The notes beneath the pieces were generated by a model that saw only the letters and a list, made by a program, of their open reading frames with translations, did not search any database and was not told where the DNA came from. Shown in pieces: positions 45,006 to 54,807 of a stretch of 64,000 nucleotides of DNA. Numbering within the stretch: the stretch's first letter is position 1; the number at the start of each line of letters is the position of its first letter. The stretch is from Streptococcus pantholopis (GTDB lineage Bacteria > Bacillota > Bacilli > Lactobacillales > Streptococcaceae), in assembly GCF_001642085.1 (NCBI RefSeq), contig NZ_CP014699.1:124001-188000 (forward strand), read 5' to 3'. Position numbers and translations under genes: made by a program.

Positions 45006-46443
45006 AGTCTAATTCATAGTATTTCCCGCTGACATCACCATTTTTTATAAGAATCCCCGTCTGATCCTTATTAGGGAAAACACGTCCGGAAAATACTTTT
45101 TCTCCTTTATTAATAAAAATTTCAAAGACTGATTTATCAATGAAGATATTAGCGCTTATCTGACCGGGGTCAACAGAACAGGAACGGGTTTGTCCGTATT
45201 CCGTGGCATACTGTTCTCCGGCTTGGCTTCTGTCAATAGTAATTTCCCCTTGCTTGCTGTCCACCATGATTGAAAAACCTTTTCCTTTTTGGTCAGCAAA
45301 GAGGATGATTTCAGTTTGTTCTTGAGCTGCGAAAATCAATTCCAGTTCATAGACATTATTGGTAGAAGGCAAATTGTCGAAAGTTTTGCCCTCGTCCTTG
45401 CGCAGACTGACAATCGCTTCTACAGGATACTGATAGAGCTTGCCGTCTTTGATTTTCAGCTCTTTAACCAATGAGAGTACGCCTTGGTAGTCAAATTTAT
45501 CTGTTGGGTAGGCAATATCAGGGAGCCCCAGCCAGCTGACTGTGAGGGCGCGTCCATCCGGCGCATTGAAACCTTGAGTGGCATAGGCTTCAAACCCATA
45601 GTCCAGATTTTGGATAGCTGACGGTTCTTTAAGTTTCCCAGTCTCAGGTTCAAACGACTGAGCGATTTTATACATATTAGGGTAGATATTGCGGTAATCA
45701 CTGATCGTTTTGTCCAATCCTTGCGGGCAATAGAGCAGGACAGGCTGCTTGTCAACAAAAACAAGGTTGGGGCACTCCATCATATAAGCAGTCCCGTCAT
45801 TGGCAAAATCTAAATCAGCTGCAAAATGCCATGCTTTGTAATCACGATTATCTGCCTTATAGAGTTTGATAAGTCCCTTTTTATTTTTATTCTGAGCACC
45901 GATTAGGGCATAATATTCACCTTCATAGTAAAAAATCTGCGGATCGCGGAAATGTGCTGTAACATCGTCCGGCTGTGCAATCAATGCCTTTGGAACTTTT
46001 TCCCAGTTTCCTTTGCTGTCAAGGAGCACGCCGTTTTGATAGGTCTGGCGCAGCCAGTTTTCATCACGGACATTGCCGGTATAGAAGATAAACAGCTTAT
46101 CACCAAACTGCATGGCTGAACCGGAATACATGCCGTGACTATCTAGGGGACTGTCAGGGGTTAAAACTGTTCCGGTCTCTTCAAAGTGGACTAAATCGGT
46201 TGATTCTGTCTGCACCCATGATTTCAGACCATGAGCAGCTCCGAAAGGAAAGTACTGATAAAAAAGCTGCCATTTGCCCTTGAAGAAGGAAAAGCCATTG
46301 GGATCATTTAACAATCCGTAGGGGGGTTCGATATGAAAGTTAGTATGCCAAGGAGAGCGGGCTGCATTTTCCTTGATCTTCTCCAACTCGGCCTCTGACC
46401 AGTCAGCATAAGGCCTGTATTTTTGCTCGCGTGTTAGCGCCAT
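44986..46443 (-). CDS. scrB: Sucrose-6-phosphate hydrolase
   Basis: The 485-aa GH32 enzyme has GLLNDPNGF (nucleophile Asp), FYTGN, HFRDPQI and MMECPNL (acid-base Glu). It splits sucrose 6-phosphate into glucose 6-phosphate and fructose. It is divergent from scrA and overlaps scrR. An SD (GGAGG) precedes the ATG at 46443. Confidence 0.95.
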   Translation of the reverse strand: MALTREQKYRPYADWSEAELEKIKENAARSPWHTNFHIEPPYGLLNDPNGFSFFKGKWQLFYQYFPFGAAHGLKSWVQTESTDLVHFEETGTVLTPDSPLDSHGMYSGSAMQFGDKLFIFYTGNVRDENWLRQTYQNGVLLDSKGNWEKVPKALIAQPDDVTAHFRDPQIFYYEGEYYALIGAQNKNKKGLIKLYKADNRDYKAWHFAADLDFANDGTAYMMECPNLVFVDKQPVLLYCPQGLDKTISDYRNIYPNMYKIAQSFEPETGKLKEPSAIQNLDYGFEAYATQGFNAPDGRALTVSWLGLPDIAYPTDKFDYQGVLSLVKELKIKDGKLYQYPVEAIVSLRKDEGKTFDNLPSTNNVYELELIFAAQEQTEIILFADQKGKGFSIMVDSKQGEITIDRSQAGEQYATEYGQTRSCSVDPGQISANIFIDKSVFEIFINKGEKVFSGRVFPNKDQTGILIKNGDVSGKYYELDYGRKTN

Positions 46444-46540
46444 CTGTGCCTCCGTGTAATTAACTTTATAACTCTATAATAGACGTTTTCAGAGCAAAAA
46501 GCAATTAAATGCGGTAAAAAAACAAGTTTGAATAAATTTA

Positions 46541-46608
46541 TGTAAAACGCTTGACATATTTTAAAAAAATGTTACAATAGTAGTACGTTGAAAGTGAAAC
46601 GCTTTCAA
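46541..46608. promoter_or_regulatory. scrA promoter and two ScrR-type operators
   Basis: TTGACA (46551-46556) and TACAAT (46573-46578) form the scrA promoter. TGTAAAACGCTTGACA (46541-46556) overlaps the -35, and TTGAAAGTGAAACGCTTTCAA (46588-46608) lies over the start region with 7-bp inverted arms. Both contain the AAACGCTT core of LacI-family sites. The position between scrA and scrB fits control of both. Confidence 0.8.
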
Positions 46609-46636
46609 AAATAATTTTAGAGGAGCTTTTTGCCAC

Positions 46637-48550
46637 ATGGATAATGCACAAATTGCAAAACAGGTTGTCGATGCCATCGGCGGTGTGGACAATGTCCGCA
46701 GTGTCACCCACTGTGCCACCCGTCTTCGTGTCATGGTCAAAGACGAATCGGTTATCGATAAAGACACAGTTGAAAATATTGACAAAGTTCAGGGTGCCTT
46801 CTTTAATTCAGGTCAGTACCAAATCATTTTTGGGACCGGAACGGTTAACAAGATTTATGATGAAGTTGTAGCTCTTGGTTTGCCGACAGCTTCTAAAGAA
46901 GAGCAAAAAGAAGAAGCGGCTAAACAAGGGAACTGGTTCCAGCGTGCTGTTCGGACTTTTGGTGATGTTTTCGTTCCTTTGCTTCCGGCAATTGTCGCTA
47001 CAGGTCTTTTTATGGGGATTCGCGGTGCCATTGCACAGGATGAGATTTTGCAGTTTTTCGGGACTACAGCCGAAGAATTTCAGTCTACCAATTTTTACAC
47101 CTATACAGTTGTTTTAACTGATACGGCCTTTGCTTTCTTCCCAGCTTTAATTTCTTGGTCAGCCTTCCGTGTATTCGGCGGCAATCCGGTTATCGGTCTG
47201 GTTTTGGGGCTGATGATGGTCAACTCTGCCCTGCCAAATGCTTGGGCAGTTGCTTCCGGTGATGCCACACCGATTTATTTCTTCGGATTTGTTCCGGTAG
47301 TCGGCTACCAAAACTCGGTTCTGCCAGCCTTCTTTGTCGGTTTGCTCGGTGCTAAGCTGGAAAAATGGCTGCACAAGAAGATTCCGGATGTTCTTGATCT
47401 TCTGGTTGTTCCTTTCCTGACCTTTACCATCATGTCCATCCTGGCTCTCTTTGTTATTGGTCCAATCTTCCATACAGTAGAAGACTATGTATTGGCAGCA
47501 ACAGAGTTCCTGCTCAATCTGCCATTGGGGCTTTCCGGCTTAATTATCGGAGGTCTTCATCAAGTTATCGTGGTAACAGGTGTTCACCATATCTTCAACC
47601 TGTTGGAATCTCAGTTGATTGCTAATAACGGTGCCGATCCGTTTAATGCGATTATCACTGCTGCAATGACTGCTCAAGCAGGAGCAACTTTAGCGGTTGG
47701 TGTCAAAACGAAATCTGCTAAGTTAAAAGCTTTGGCTTTCCCAGCTGCTCTTTCTGCCGGCCTTGGAATCACTGAACCGGCTATCTTCGGGGTTAACCTG
47801 CGCTTTGGGAAACCATTTATCGTCGGTTTGATTGCCGGTGCTGCCGGCGGCTGGCTGGCTTCCATTCTTGGCCTTGCAGGTACTGGTTTTGGGATTACTA
47901 TTATTCCGGGAACTCTTCTTTATCTTAACGGTCAGCTTTTGCAGTATGTCATCATGGTTTTGGCAACAACAGCTCTTTCCTTCACCTTGACATATATGTT
48001 TGGCTATAGCGATGAAGAAGAAGTGGCTAATACTGAAGCAACCGCAGCTCCGGTTGTTGAAGAAAAAGTTGTTGAAGAAGCTCCTGTCGCTTTAGCTGAT
48101 ACAACCGTTCAAGCACCGCTTTCCGGTGAAGTTGTAGCTCTTGAAAATGTCAACGATCCAGTATTTGCCAGCGGTGCCATGGGACAAGGTTTGGCTATTA
48201 AACCAAGTGAGGATGCTGTTTACGCACCGGCTGATGCTGAAGTCACCATTGCTTTTGAAACAGGCCACGCTTACGGACTGAAGACAGAAACCGGAGCAGA
48301 AATTTTAATTCATATCGGTATTGATACTGTTTCAATGGACGGAGACGGCTTTGTTAAAAATGTTTCTGCCGGACAGAAAGTCAAAGCAGGCGATAAGCTT
48401 GGTTCATTTGACTCAAGTAAAATTGCTGCTGCCGGACTTGATAATACCACGATGATTATTGTAACGAACTCAACTGACTTTTCTTCAGTTGAAGGATTAG
48501 CCAGCGGTTCAGTTAAACAGGGTGATGACTTGCTTAAAGCAGCAAAATAA
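46637..48550 (+). CDS. scrA: Sucrose-specific PTS transporter EIIBCA
   Basis: The 637-aa protein has EIIB with the phosphocysteine in THCATRLRV, EIIC with about ten helices (105-460), and a C-terminal EIIA with the His site in AEILIHIGIDTV (about 500-637). It imports and phosphorylates sucrose. It is divergent from scrB and under the two operators upstream. Confidence 0.96.
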   Translation: MDNAQIAKQVVDAIGGVDNVRSVTHCATRLRVMVKDESVIDKDTVENIDKVQGAFFNSGQYQIIFGTGTVNKIYDEVVALGLPTASKEEQKEEAAKQGNWFQRAVRTFGDVFVPLLPAIVATGLFMGIRGAIAQDEILQFFGTTAEEFQSTNFYTYTVVLTDTAFAFFPALISWSAFRVFGGNPVIGLVLGLMMVNSALPNAWAVASGDATPIYFFGFVPVVGYQNSVLPAFFVGLLGAKLEKWLHKKIPDVLDLLVVPFLTFTIMSILALFVIGPIFHTVEDYVLAATEFLLNLPLGLSGLIIGGLHQVIVVTGVHHIFNLLESQLIANNGADPFNAIITAAMTAQAGATLAVGVKTKSAKLKALAFPAALSAGLGITEPAIFGVNLRFGKPFIVGLIAGAAGGWLASILGLAGTGFGITIIPGTLLYLNGQLLQYVIMVLATTALSFTLTYMFGYSDEEEVANTEATAAPVVEEKVVEEAPVALADTTVQAPLSGEVVALENVNDPVFASGAMGQGLAIKPSEDAVYAPADAEVTIAFETGHAYGLKTETGAEILIHIGIDTVSMDGDGFVKNVSAGQKVKAGDKLGSFDSSKIAAAGLDNTTMIIVTNSTDFSSVEGLASGSVKQGDDLLKAAK

Positions 48551-48656
48551 TGGCTGTCTGCGAGTCGGTCAAAATAGGACTTTAGACGAAAAACAGCAGT
48601 CCTGTCTGCCAAAGACGGTTTCACCTTGTTAACACAGCAAAACAATAAATGAAAGA

Positions 48657-48680
48657 CCGGGACTTTGTCCCGGCCTTTTT
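48657..48680 (+). terminator. Terminator after scrA
   Basis: CCGGGAC and GTCCCGG pair around TTT (48657-48673), followed by five T. Confidence 0.85.
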
Positions 48681-48683
48681 AAG

Positions 48684-48850
48684 ATACAAAACCCGTATTC
48701 AGTTCATCAAGATATAAGCCCGTTAAAAAAGTAAAGCAAAAAAACGGTAAGTCCGAAATCTTTGATTTCGCAGACACCCCTCTGCCAGGACGACTAGAAG
48801 GGAGCGGTCGGCTATAAAGACTGCAAAGCCTTCAGACATCTATGGCTAGG
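48684..48850 (-). repeat. Intergenic repeat, inverted orientation
   Basis: On the minus strand this is one unit of the 105-bp family, with GTCTGCGAAATCAAAGATTT and CTTTTTTAACGGGCTTATATC at its end. It lies between the scrA terminator and scrK. Confidence 0.75.
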
Positions 48851-48947
48851 GCAAAAGTACCAAATGCTTGTCCTATCTTTTAATTGACTGTAATTAATGC
48901 TATAATATAGATGATTTTTAAATATAATTGATATTGAGGTTTTTACA

Positions 48948-49829
48948 ATGGCAAAATTATACGGCAGTGTTGAAGCAGGCGGCACAAAATTTGTCTGCGC
49001 AGTAGGCGATGCTGATTTTCAGATTGTTGAAAAGGTGCAGTTTCCGACCACAACTCCCTATGAAACAATTGAAAAAACAGTCGCTTTCTTTAAAAAGTTT
49101 GAAGCCGATCTGGCAGGGATTGCTATCGGTTCTTTCGGCCCTATTGATATTGATGAAAATTCACAGACCTACGGTTTTATTACCACAACCCCTAAACCGA
49201 ATTGGGCTGATGTGGATTTAGTGGGATTGATTTCCAAGGATTTCAAGGTTCCTTTCTATTTTACAACTGATGTGAACAGTTCTGCTTATGGCGAAGCCCT
49301 TGTGCGTAAAGGGGTTAACAGTCTGGTTTATTATACGATTGGAACCGGCATCGGGGCAGGTGCAATTCAAAATGGTGAATTTATCGGCGGTCTAGGCCAT
49401 ACTGAGGCTGGCCATGTTTATATGGCACTGCATCCTAAAGATGTTGCTGATGAATTTTCAGGGACCTGTCCTTTCCACAAGGGCTGCCTAGAGGGCTTAG
49501 CCGCAGGTCCCAGCTTAGAAGCACGGACGGGAATTCGCGGTGAGGAGATTGCTCAAAATGCTGATGTCTGGGAAATTCAGGCCTACTATATTGCTCAGGC
49601 GGCTATACAAGCTACGGTTCTCTACCGCCCGCAGGTTATTGTCTTTGGCGGCGGTGTTATGGCGCAAGAGCACATGATTAAACGAGTGCGCAGCAAATTT
49701 ACAGCTCTTTTAAATGATTACCTGCCAGTGCCGGATGTTGAGAGCTATATTGTCACACCTGCTGTTGCTGAGAATGGCTCTGCAACACTTGGAAATTTTG
49801 CGCTTGCAAAGAAAGTTGCTGAACGCTAA
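48948..49829 (+). CDS. scrK: Fructokinase (ROK family)
   Basis: The 293-aa protein has an N-terminal phosphate loop (YGSVEAGGTKFVCAVG), the ROK motif GLGHTEAGHVYM with metal-binding His, and the zinc cysteines in CPFHKGCLEG. It phosphorylates fructose released by ScrB. A TATAAT box at 48901-48906 suggests its own promoter. The order scrB-scrA-scrK is that of mutans streptococci. Confidence 0.94.
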   Translation: MAKLYGSVEAGGTKFVCAVGDADFQIVEKVQFPTTTPYETIEKTVAFFKKFEADLAGIAIGSFGPIDIDENSQTYGFITTTPKPNWADVDLVGLISKDFKVPFYFTTDVNSSAYGEALVRKGVNSLVYYTIGTGIGAGAIQNGEFIGGLGHTEAGHVYMALHPKDVADEFSGTCPFHKGCLEGLAAGPSLEARTGIRGEEIAQNADVWEIQAYYIAQAAIQATVLYRPQVIVFGGGVMAQEHMIKRVRSKFTALLNDYLPVPDVESYIVTPAVAENGSATLGNFALAKKVAER

Positions 49830-49973
49830 ATTTGCCAGCCGATCGGATTGGGAGAATGTGAGCCTGTCTGATTTTATCTGATAGACCTAATAAGGAGCAG
49901 AAAAGATTTGACAGTCATTTTCTCTGCTCTTTTTATAGTAAAAAGAGTTACTGCTGTTTTAAGAGAGGAGTTT

Positions 49974-50750
49974 ATGAACTTTAAAGAACGTATTTCCATT
50001 CAGTTTACTAATTTGACTAAAACAGATAAAAAAATTACAAATATCCTCTTAAAACATCCGGAGTATTTAATTGAACACAGTGCCCAAGAGGCAGCTGAAC
50101 TGATGGAAACCTCGCCGGCTGCACTGGTCAGATTAGCTAAGAAAATCGGGCATAAGGGGCTGGCAGATTTTAAGATATCGTTGGAAGACTATGCCAAACA
50201 TGAACCAAGAGAAGATGTCTATTTAGAAAAACCGCTGCTAACCAAGGTTATTGATAATTATCGGAAAAACCTCCATTTATTAGAAATGCAGCTGGATGAG
50301 GAGCAGCTGGAGCGGATTGCAGAGATATTAGCTAAAGCACCGCAAATCAAAATTTTAGGAATCGGAAGTTCCGGCTTAGTTGCTGAGCACATGGTCTATT
50401 TTTTGCTTTATCAAGATAAGTATACGGAGAGTGTGACCAGTAAAACGAAAATGTACTACCTTTCCCGGAGTCTGACAGCAGAAGATGTCCTGCTGATTTA
50501 TTCTGTTTCCGGCAATAAAGACTATGAAGAATTGTTTGCAGCGGTGAAAGAGGCAGGGGCGCAGCTTATTGTTGTAACAATGAATGACCATGCCGATATT
50601 AAAAAAATCGCAGCAGAATTTGTTTTACTGCCATCAAATTTGACTAATTTAGGGAGTTCGTCCGGGGAAATCTACCAGCTGGATAATCGGTCACTGTTTT
50701 TGGTTTTTTCGGAAATTTTAGCAGCCTATATCCACAAAAAATTAAAGTAA
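49974..50750 (+). CDS. RpiR/MurR family regulator
   Basis: The start is the ATG at 49974 after GAGAGGAG. The 258-aa protein has an HTH_6 domain (LMETSPAALVRLAKKIGHKGLADFKISL) and a C-terminal SIS domain (about 115-245; ILGIGSSGLVAEHM, YSVSGNKDYEELF) that binds phosphosugars. The palindrome ATTGAAAT-TT-ATTTCAAT in the following promoter resembles RpiR operators, so it likely controls the EIIC and GH1 genes behind it. Confidence 0.88.
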   Translation: MNFKERISIQFTNLTKTDKKITNILLKHPEYLIEHSAQEAAELMETSPAALVRLAKKIGHKGLADFKISLEDYAKHEPREDVYLEKPLLTKVIDNYRKNLHLLEMQLDEEQLERIAEILAKAPQIKILGIGSSGLVAEHMVYFLLYQDKYTESVTSKTKMYYLSRSLTAEDVLLIYSVSGNKDYEELFAAVKEAGAQLIVVTMNDHADIKKIAAEFVLLPSNLTNLGSSSGEIYQLDNRSLFLVFSEILAAYIHKKLK

Positions 50751-50766
50751 ATATCATTTTACTAAC

Positions 50767-50807
50767 AAAGAAGAACAGATCTTATTTGACCTGTTCTTCT
50801 TTTTTTA
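50767..50807 (+). terminator. Terminator after the RpiR gene
   Basis: AAAGAAGAACAG (50767-50778) pairs with CTGTTCTTCTTT (50791-50802), followed by T. Confidence 0.85.
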
Positions 50808-50877
50808 TTTTGTGCCTACTTGCTGTTTGCAGGCTGGAGCGGATGTTTGTAAAATAAATTTTATTTATAAAAAATAT

Positions 50878-50906
50878 ATTGAAATTTATTTCAATAATGT
50901 TATAAT
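50878..50906 (+). promoter_or_regulatory. Promoter with palindromic operator, EIIC operon
   Basis: TTGAAA (50879-50884) and TATAAT (50901-50906) are 16 bases apart. The inverted repeat ATTGAAAT TT ATTTCAAT (50878-50895) covers the -35, suiting repression by the RpiR protein encoded upstream. The EIIC start lies 960 bases downstream behind repeats. Confidence 0.6.
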
Positions 50907-50949
50907 AGGTTTGCGAGCAGTTTTCTGCTGCTTAAAATAACTATAAAAC

Positions 50950-51852
50950 TAAAAGCTGGGAAGCGCCAATGGCAGACCGCACTTGAGAATGGGGAGTGAG
51001 GGGGCCTTGTAAACTGTGTCGTTGCTTAGTTACCATCAGCCGTAGCCGTCTGAAGGACGATTTTAAAAATAGGCCTTAATATTTGTTAAAGTGCTATGTG
51101 CAAGACGCTAGTCGTCTAGTGGCACTTTATTCGCTTTTTCAAAGCTTTAAAATGCCTACTAGGCTTTGCGGGGGCGGGACAACGAACTTTATGGTCTGGG
51201 GTACTGTCCCACTCCCTAGTCGTCTTGGCAGAGGTGCGTCTGCGAAATCAAAGATTTCGGACTTACCGCCAGCCGTAAACGTCTGAAAGCTTTGTCGCCT
51301 TAACAGTCGACCGCACCTTTCTAGTCGTTCTGGCAGAGGTGCGTCTGCGAAATCAAAGATTTCGGACTTACCGCCAGCCGTAAACGTCTGAAAGCTTTGT
51401 CGCCTTAACAGTCGACCGCACCTTTCTAGTCGTTCTGGCAGGGGTGCGCCTACAAAATCACAGATTTCTGGCTTACCGCCAGCCGTAAACGTCTGAAAGC
51501 TTTGTCGCCTTAACAGTCGACCGCACCTTTCTAGTCGTTCTGGCAGAGGTGCGTCTGCGAAATCAAAGATTTCGGACTTACCGTCTTTTGGCTTTGCTCT
51601 TTTAACGGGCTTTGTATCTTGTTAATTGAACACGGCCTAAGAGCTGTGCAAAAAAGACAGCCCTCCCTTGAGTCTTTAGTGACTCGGCGGTCAGGCTCCT
51701 ATTTTTGCTTTGCTCTTTTAACGGCCTTTGTATCTTGTTAATTGAACACGGCCTAAGAGTTGTGCAAAAAAGACAGCCCTCCCTTGAGTCTTTAGTGACT
51801 CGGCGGTCAGGCTCCTATTTTTGCTTTGCTCTTTTAACGGCCTTTGTATCTT
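50950..51852 (+). repeat. Large composite repeat array before the EIIC gene
   Basis: It contains an extended unit (about 51037-51265, with the same extra 150 bases as at 39360), three tandem units with an exact 105-base period (starts 51271, 51376, 51481), and two hairpin units with a 116-base period (51621 and 51737). The two hairpin units carry GAGTC/GACTC with AGCC/GGCT outer arms. It ends just before the SD of the EIIC gene. Frames inside are not genes. Confidence 0.9.
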
Positions 51853-51869
51853 TATTAAAGGAGAATGTC

Positions 51870-53165
51870 ATGAATAAATTTATGGACATGCTGAGTCAGA
51901 AAATTTTGCCGTTGGCTACAGCTCTGGGAAACAATAAGTATCTTTTGGTTTTGCGTGATGCCTTCATGCTGTCTTTTCCCCTGACGATGTTTGGCTCACT
52001 AATTGTGGTTTTTAATAATCTGCCATTTTGGCCTGATAGTTTAAAAACTCAGTTTGCTGATCTTTTTGGCAATGGGCAAAGTGCTACTATGTCAATTATG
52101 ACTGTATTTGTATCGCTTGGAATCGGTTATTATATGGCTAAAGCGGAAGAGCTTGAAGAAGGGCTTTTCAGCGCTGTGGTTTCCCTAGCTGCATTCCTTA
52201 TTCTAACGCCCTTTTTCTTTGACGTGTTAAATGATGACGGAGAAATGCTAGCTACAGCAACAGGTGCATTGAGTTTGGACCGGCTGGGTGCTAAGGGGAT
52301 GTTTTTAGGTATCCTGACTTCTTTTTTTGCGGCTAAACTGTTTGTTTATTTAACTAAAAAAGGTTTTACCATAAAAATGCCTGACAGTGTTCCTCCGGCA
52401 GTTTCTAAATCTTTTTCTGCTTTGATTCCTGCTATTGGGACACTGATGCTTTTTCTACTTCTTAATGCCGGAATGGCGGCTGTTTTTAAGACGAATTTGC
52501 ATGATGTCATTTACGATATTATCCAAAAACCGCTTACCGGCTTAGGTACCAGCTTACCGGCAACGCTATTGGCTGTTTTTCTGGTGCAGTTTCTCTGGTT
52601 TTTCGGCCTGCATGGGCAGGTTATCATCAACTCTGTATTTGAGCCTTTTTGGCAAGCTAATATGCTGGATAATGCCCGCCTGACTCAGCAGGGAGCAGAA
52701 CTGTTGGCTCAGCAGGGGCATATTGTGACCAAATCATTTATGGATACCTTTACTGTCGGTTTAGGCGGATCCGGTTCAACATTAATTGTTGTCGTGATGA
52801 TGGCCTTTATGATGAAACAAAAGCAATATCGAGAGGTCGGCCGCTTTGCTTTGGGACCAGGGATTTTCAATGTTAATGAACCGGTCATCTTTGGTCTGCC
52901 TATGGTGATGAATGCCAGTATCTTTATCCCTTGGCTCTTAGCGCCGATTGTGTCAGCAGCCATTGCTTATCTTGGTTTTGCAAGTGGTTTGGTGCCTTTG
53001 ACAACAGGGGCTCAGGTTCCGTGGACCATGCCGATTTTTATTTCCGGATTTTTGGCAACCAATTCCATTATGGGATCCTTGCTACAGCTGGTTCAGGTTC
53101 TTGTCATTGCGCTGATTTGGTTCCCATTTTTGAAATTAATTGACCGCGCACAGATTGCGGAATAA
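51870..53165 (+). CDS. PTS EIIC of the lactose/cellobiose family
   Basis: The start is the ATG at 51870 behind AAAGGAG; the longer frame begins in the repeat. The 431-aa membrane protein has about ten helices and the segment GLGGSGSTLIV plus FNVNEPVIFGLPMVMN, typical of CelB-type EIIC for beta-glucosides. There are no EIIA or EIIB genes beside it, so it must share them with another system. With the following GH1 enzyme it forms an uptake and cleavage unit. Confidence 0.9.
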   Translation: MNKFMDMLSQKILPLATALGNNKYLLVLRDAFMLSFPLTMFGSLIVVFNNLPFWPDSLKTQFADLFGNGQSATMSIMTVFVSLGIGYYMAKAEELEEGLFSAVVSLAAFLILTPFFFDVLNDDGEMLATATGALSLDRLGAKGMFLGILTSFFAAKLFVYLTKKGFTIKMPDSVPPAVSKSFSALIPAIGTLMLFLLLNAGMAAVFKTNLHDVIYDIIQKPLTGLGTSLPATLLAVFLVQFLWFFGLHGQVIINSVFEPFWQANMLDNARLTQQGAELLAQQGHIVTKSFMDTFTVGLGGSGSTLIVVVMMAFMMKQKQYREVGRFALGPGIFNVNEPVIFGLPMVMNASIFIPWLLAPIVSAAIAYLGFASGLVPLTTGAQVPWTMPIFISGFLATNSIMGSLLQLVQVLVIALIWFPFLKLIDRAQIAE

Positions 53166-53184
53166 TGGGAAAACCAAAAGTCAG

Positions 53185-53212
53185 AGCCGGAAAAAACCAT
53201 TCCGGCTTTTTC
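53185..53212 (+). terminator. Terminator after EIIC
   Basis: AGCCGGAA (53185-53192) pairs with TTCCGGCT (53200-53207), followed by T. Confidence 0.8.
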
Positions 53213-53366
53213 TTGGTAGGGAGAAATAATCAAAGAACGATTATTCATTGTGTTTAATTTTAAGAAAGGTGCTAGTATTTAAGTTTTTACTCAATGGACA
53301 TCCCTATTGCTGTTAAACTGCGATACATTCTTAAGTTTGCAGTTTGAAATGAGAGGAGAAAATAAT

Positions 53367-54782
53367 ATGAAAAAGTTGGTATTTCCAGAGCATTTTTGGT
53401 GGGGGGCAGCGACCAGCGGCCCTCAGTCAGAAGGAAATTTTAAAAAAAAGCATCAAAATGTGATGGATTATTGGTATGCAAAAGCGCCTGAGGATTTTTA
53501 CAATCAGCTGGGACCGGACACAGCCTCAGATTTCTACCACGATTTTCAGGAAGATATTAAACTGATGAAAGCCTGCGGCCTAAATACAGTCAGGACATCT
53601 ATTCAGTGGTCGCGTTTGATTGATAATCTTGAAAAAAATACCGTTGATACAGAGGCGGCAGCTTTTTATAATGCAGTGATTGATGCCTTTATAGCAAATG
53701 AGATTCAGCCTTTTATAACCCTGCATCATTTTGATCTGCCTGCAGAACTCCTCCATAAGTATGGCGGCTGGGAAAGCAAATATGTGGTTGATCTGTTTGC
53801 TGGCTTTGCTGAGCAGTGTTTTGAGCTGTTCGGTGATCGTGTAAAACACTGGTTCACTCATAATGAGCCGCTTGTTGTAGTCGAAGGGGGGTACTTAGAG
53901 CAGTTTCATTATCCTAAAAAAGTCGATGGGAAAGCGGCTGTTCAGGTTGCTTATAATCTGCAGCTGGCCAGCAGCAAGGCTATTGCCAAGTACAGGCAGC
54001 TTAAGCAAGATGGGCAAATTGGGATTATTTTAAATCTCACACCTGCCTATCCGGCCAGCCAGGATAAAGAAGATTTGGCGGCCAGTCAAAAAGCGGATCT
54101 ATGGTATAACCGTCTTTTTATGGATGCCAGCAGTAAGGGAGAATTTCCCCCTGCCCTAGTCAGACTTTTAGAAGAAGAAGGAGTCCTTTGGCAGACTGAC
54201 GAGAACGAGCTGGCTTTAATTGGGGAAAATACAATTGATTTGCTGGGGGTCAATTTTTACCACCCCAATCGTGTTCAAAGACCTAGATATTCCCCCAACA
54301 GTTTAGCTGTGGATTTTCTGCCGGATAAGTATTGGCAGAGATATGATCTGCCTATGGCGCGGATGAATATTGACAAAGGCTGGGAAATTTATCCTCAAGC
54401 AGTTTATGATATCGCTAAAGATATTCAAGAAAACTATGGCAACCTGCCTTGGTATATCAGCGAAAATGGCATGGGAGTGTCGAGGGAGGAGCGTTATCTG
54501 AACGCTGAAGGCATCGTTGAAGATGACTACCGTATTCAATTTATAAAAGAACATTTGTACTGGCTGCATAAAGGCATGAGTGAAGGGAGCAACTGTCTGG
54601 GCTATCACCTTTGGACACCGATTGACTGCTGGAGCTGGTCTAATGCTTACCGCAATCGTTACGGACTAATTGCCAACGATATTCACACACAGACAAAAAA
54701 ATTGAAAAAATCCGCCCACTGGCTGAGGAAAACCGCGGAGAGCGGACAGTTTGAAATAGAAAGTGCTATAATAAAAGAGTAA
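53367..54782 (+). CDS. bglA: 6-phospho-beta-glucosidase (GH1)
   Basis: The start is the ATG at 53367 after AGAGGAG; the frame is open to 53307 without an SD. The 471-aa TIM-barrel enzyme has WWGAATSGPQSEGN, the acid-base Glu in THNEPLVVVEG and the nucleophile Glu in WYISENGMGV. It cleaves phosphorylated beta-glucosides delivered by the PTS, matching the EIIC gene upstream. Confidence 0.92.
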   Translation: MKKLVFPEHFWWGAATSGPQSEGNFKKKHQNVMDYWYAKAPEDFYNQLGPDTASDFYHDFQEDIKLMKACGLNTVRTSIQWSRLIDNLEKNTVDTEAAAFYNAVIDAFIANEIQPFITLHHFDLPAELLHKYGGWESKYVVDLFAGFAEQCFELFGDRVKHWFTHNEPLVVVEGGYLEQFHYPKKVDGKAAVQVAYNLQLASSKAIAKYRQLKQDGQIGIILNLTPAYPASQDKEDLAASQKADLWYNRLFMDASSKGEFPPALVRLLEEEGVLWQTDENELALIGENTIDLLGVNFYHPNRVQRPRYSPNSLAVDFLPDKYWQRYDLPMARMNIDKGWEIYPQAVYDIAKDIQENYGNLPWYISENGMGVSREERYLNAEGIVEDDYRIQFIKEHLYWLHKGMSEGSNCLGYHLWTPIDCWSWSNAYRNRYGLIANDIHTQTKKLKKSAHWLRKTAESGQFEIESAIIKE

Positions 54783-54807
54783 ATAAAATTGCAAAGGAGC
54801 TGGTCAA

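Noticed and set aside
51271-51585. Possible CRISPR array
   Set aside because: Units are 105 bases long and contiguous, with no short repeats separated by unique spacers and no cas genes nearby.
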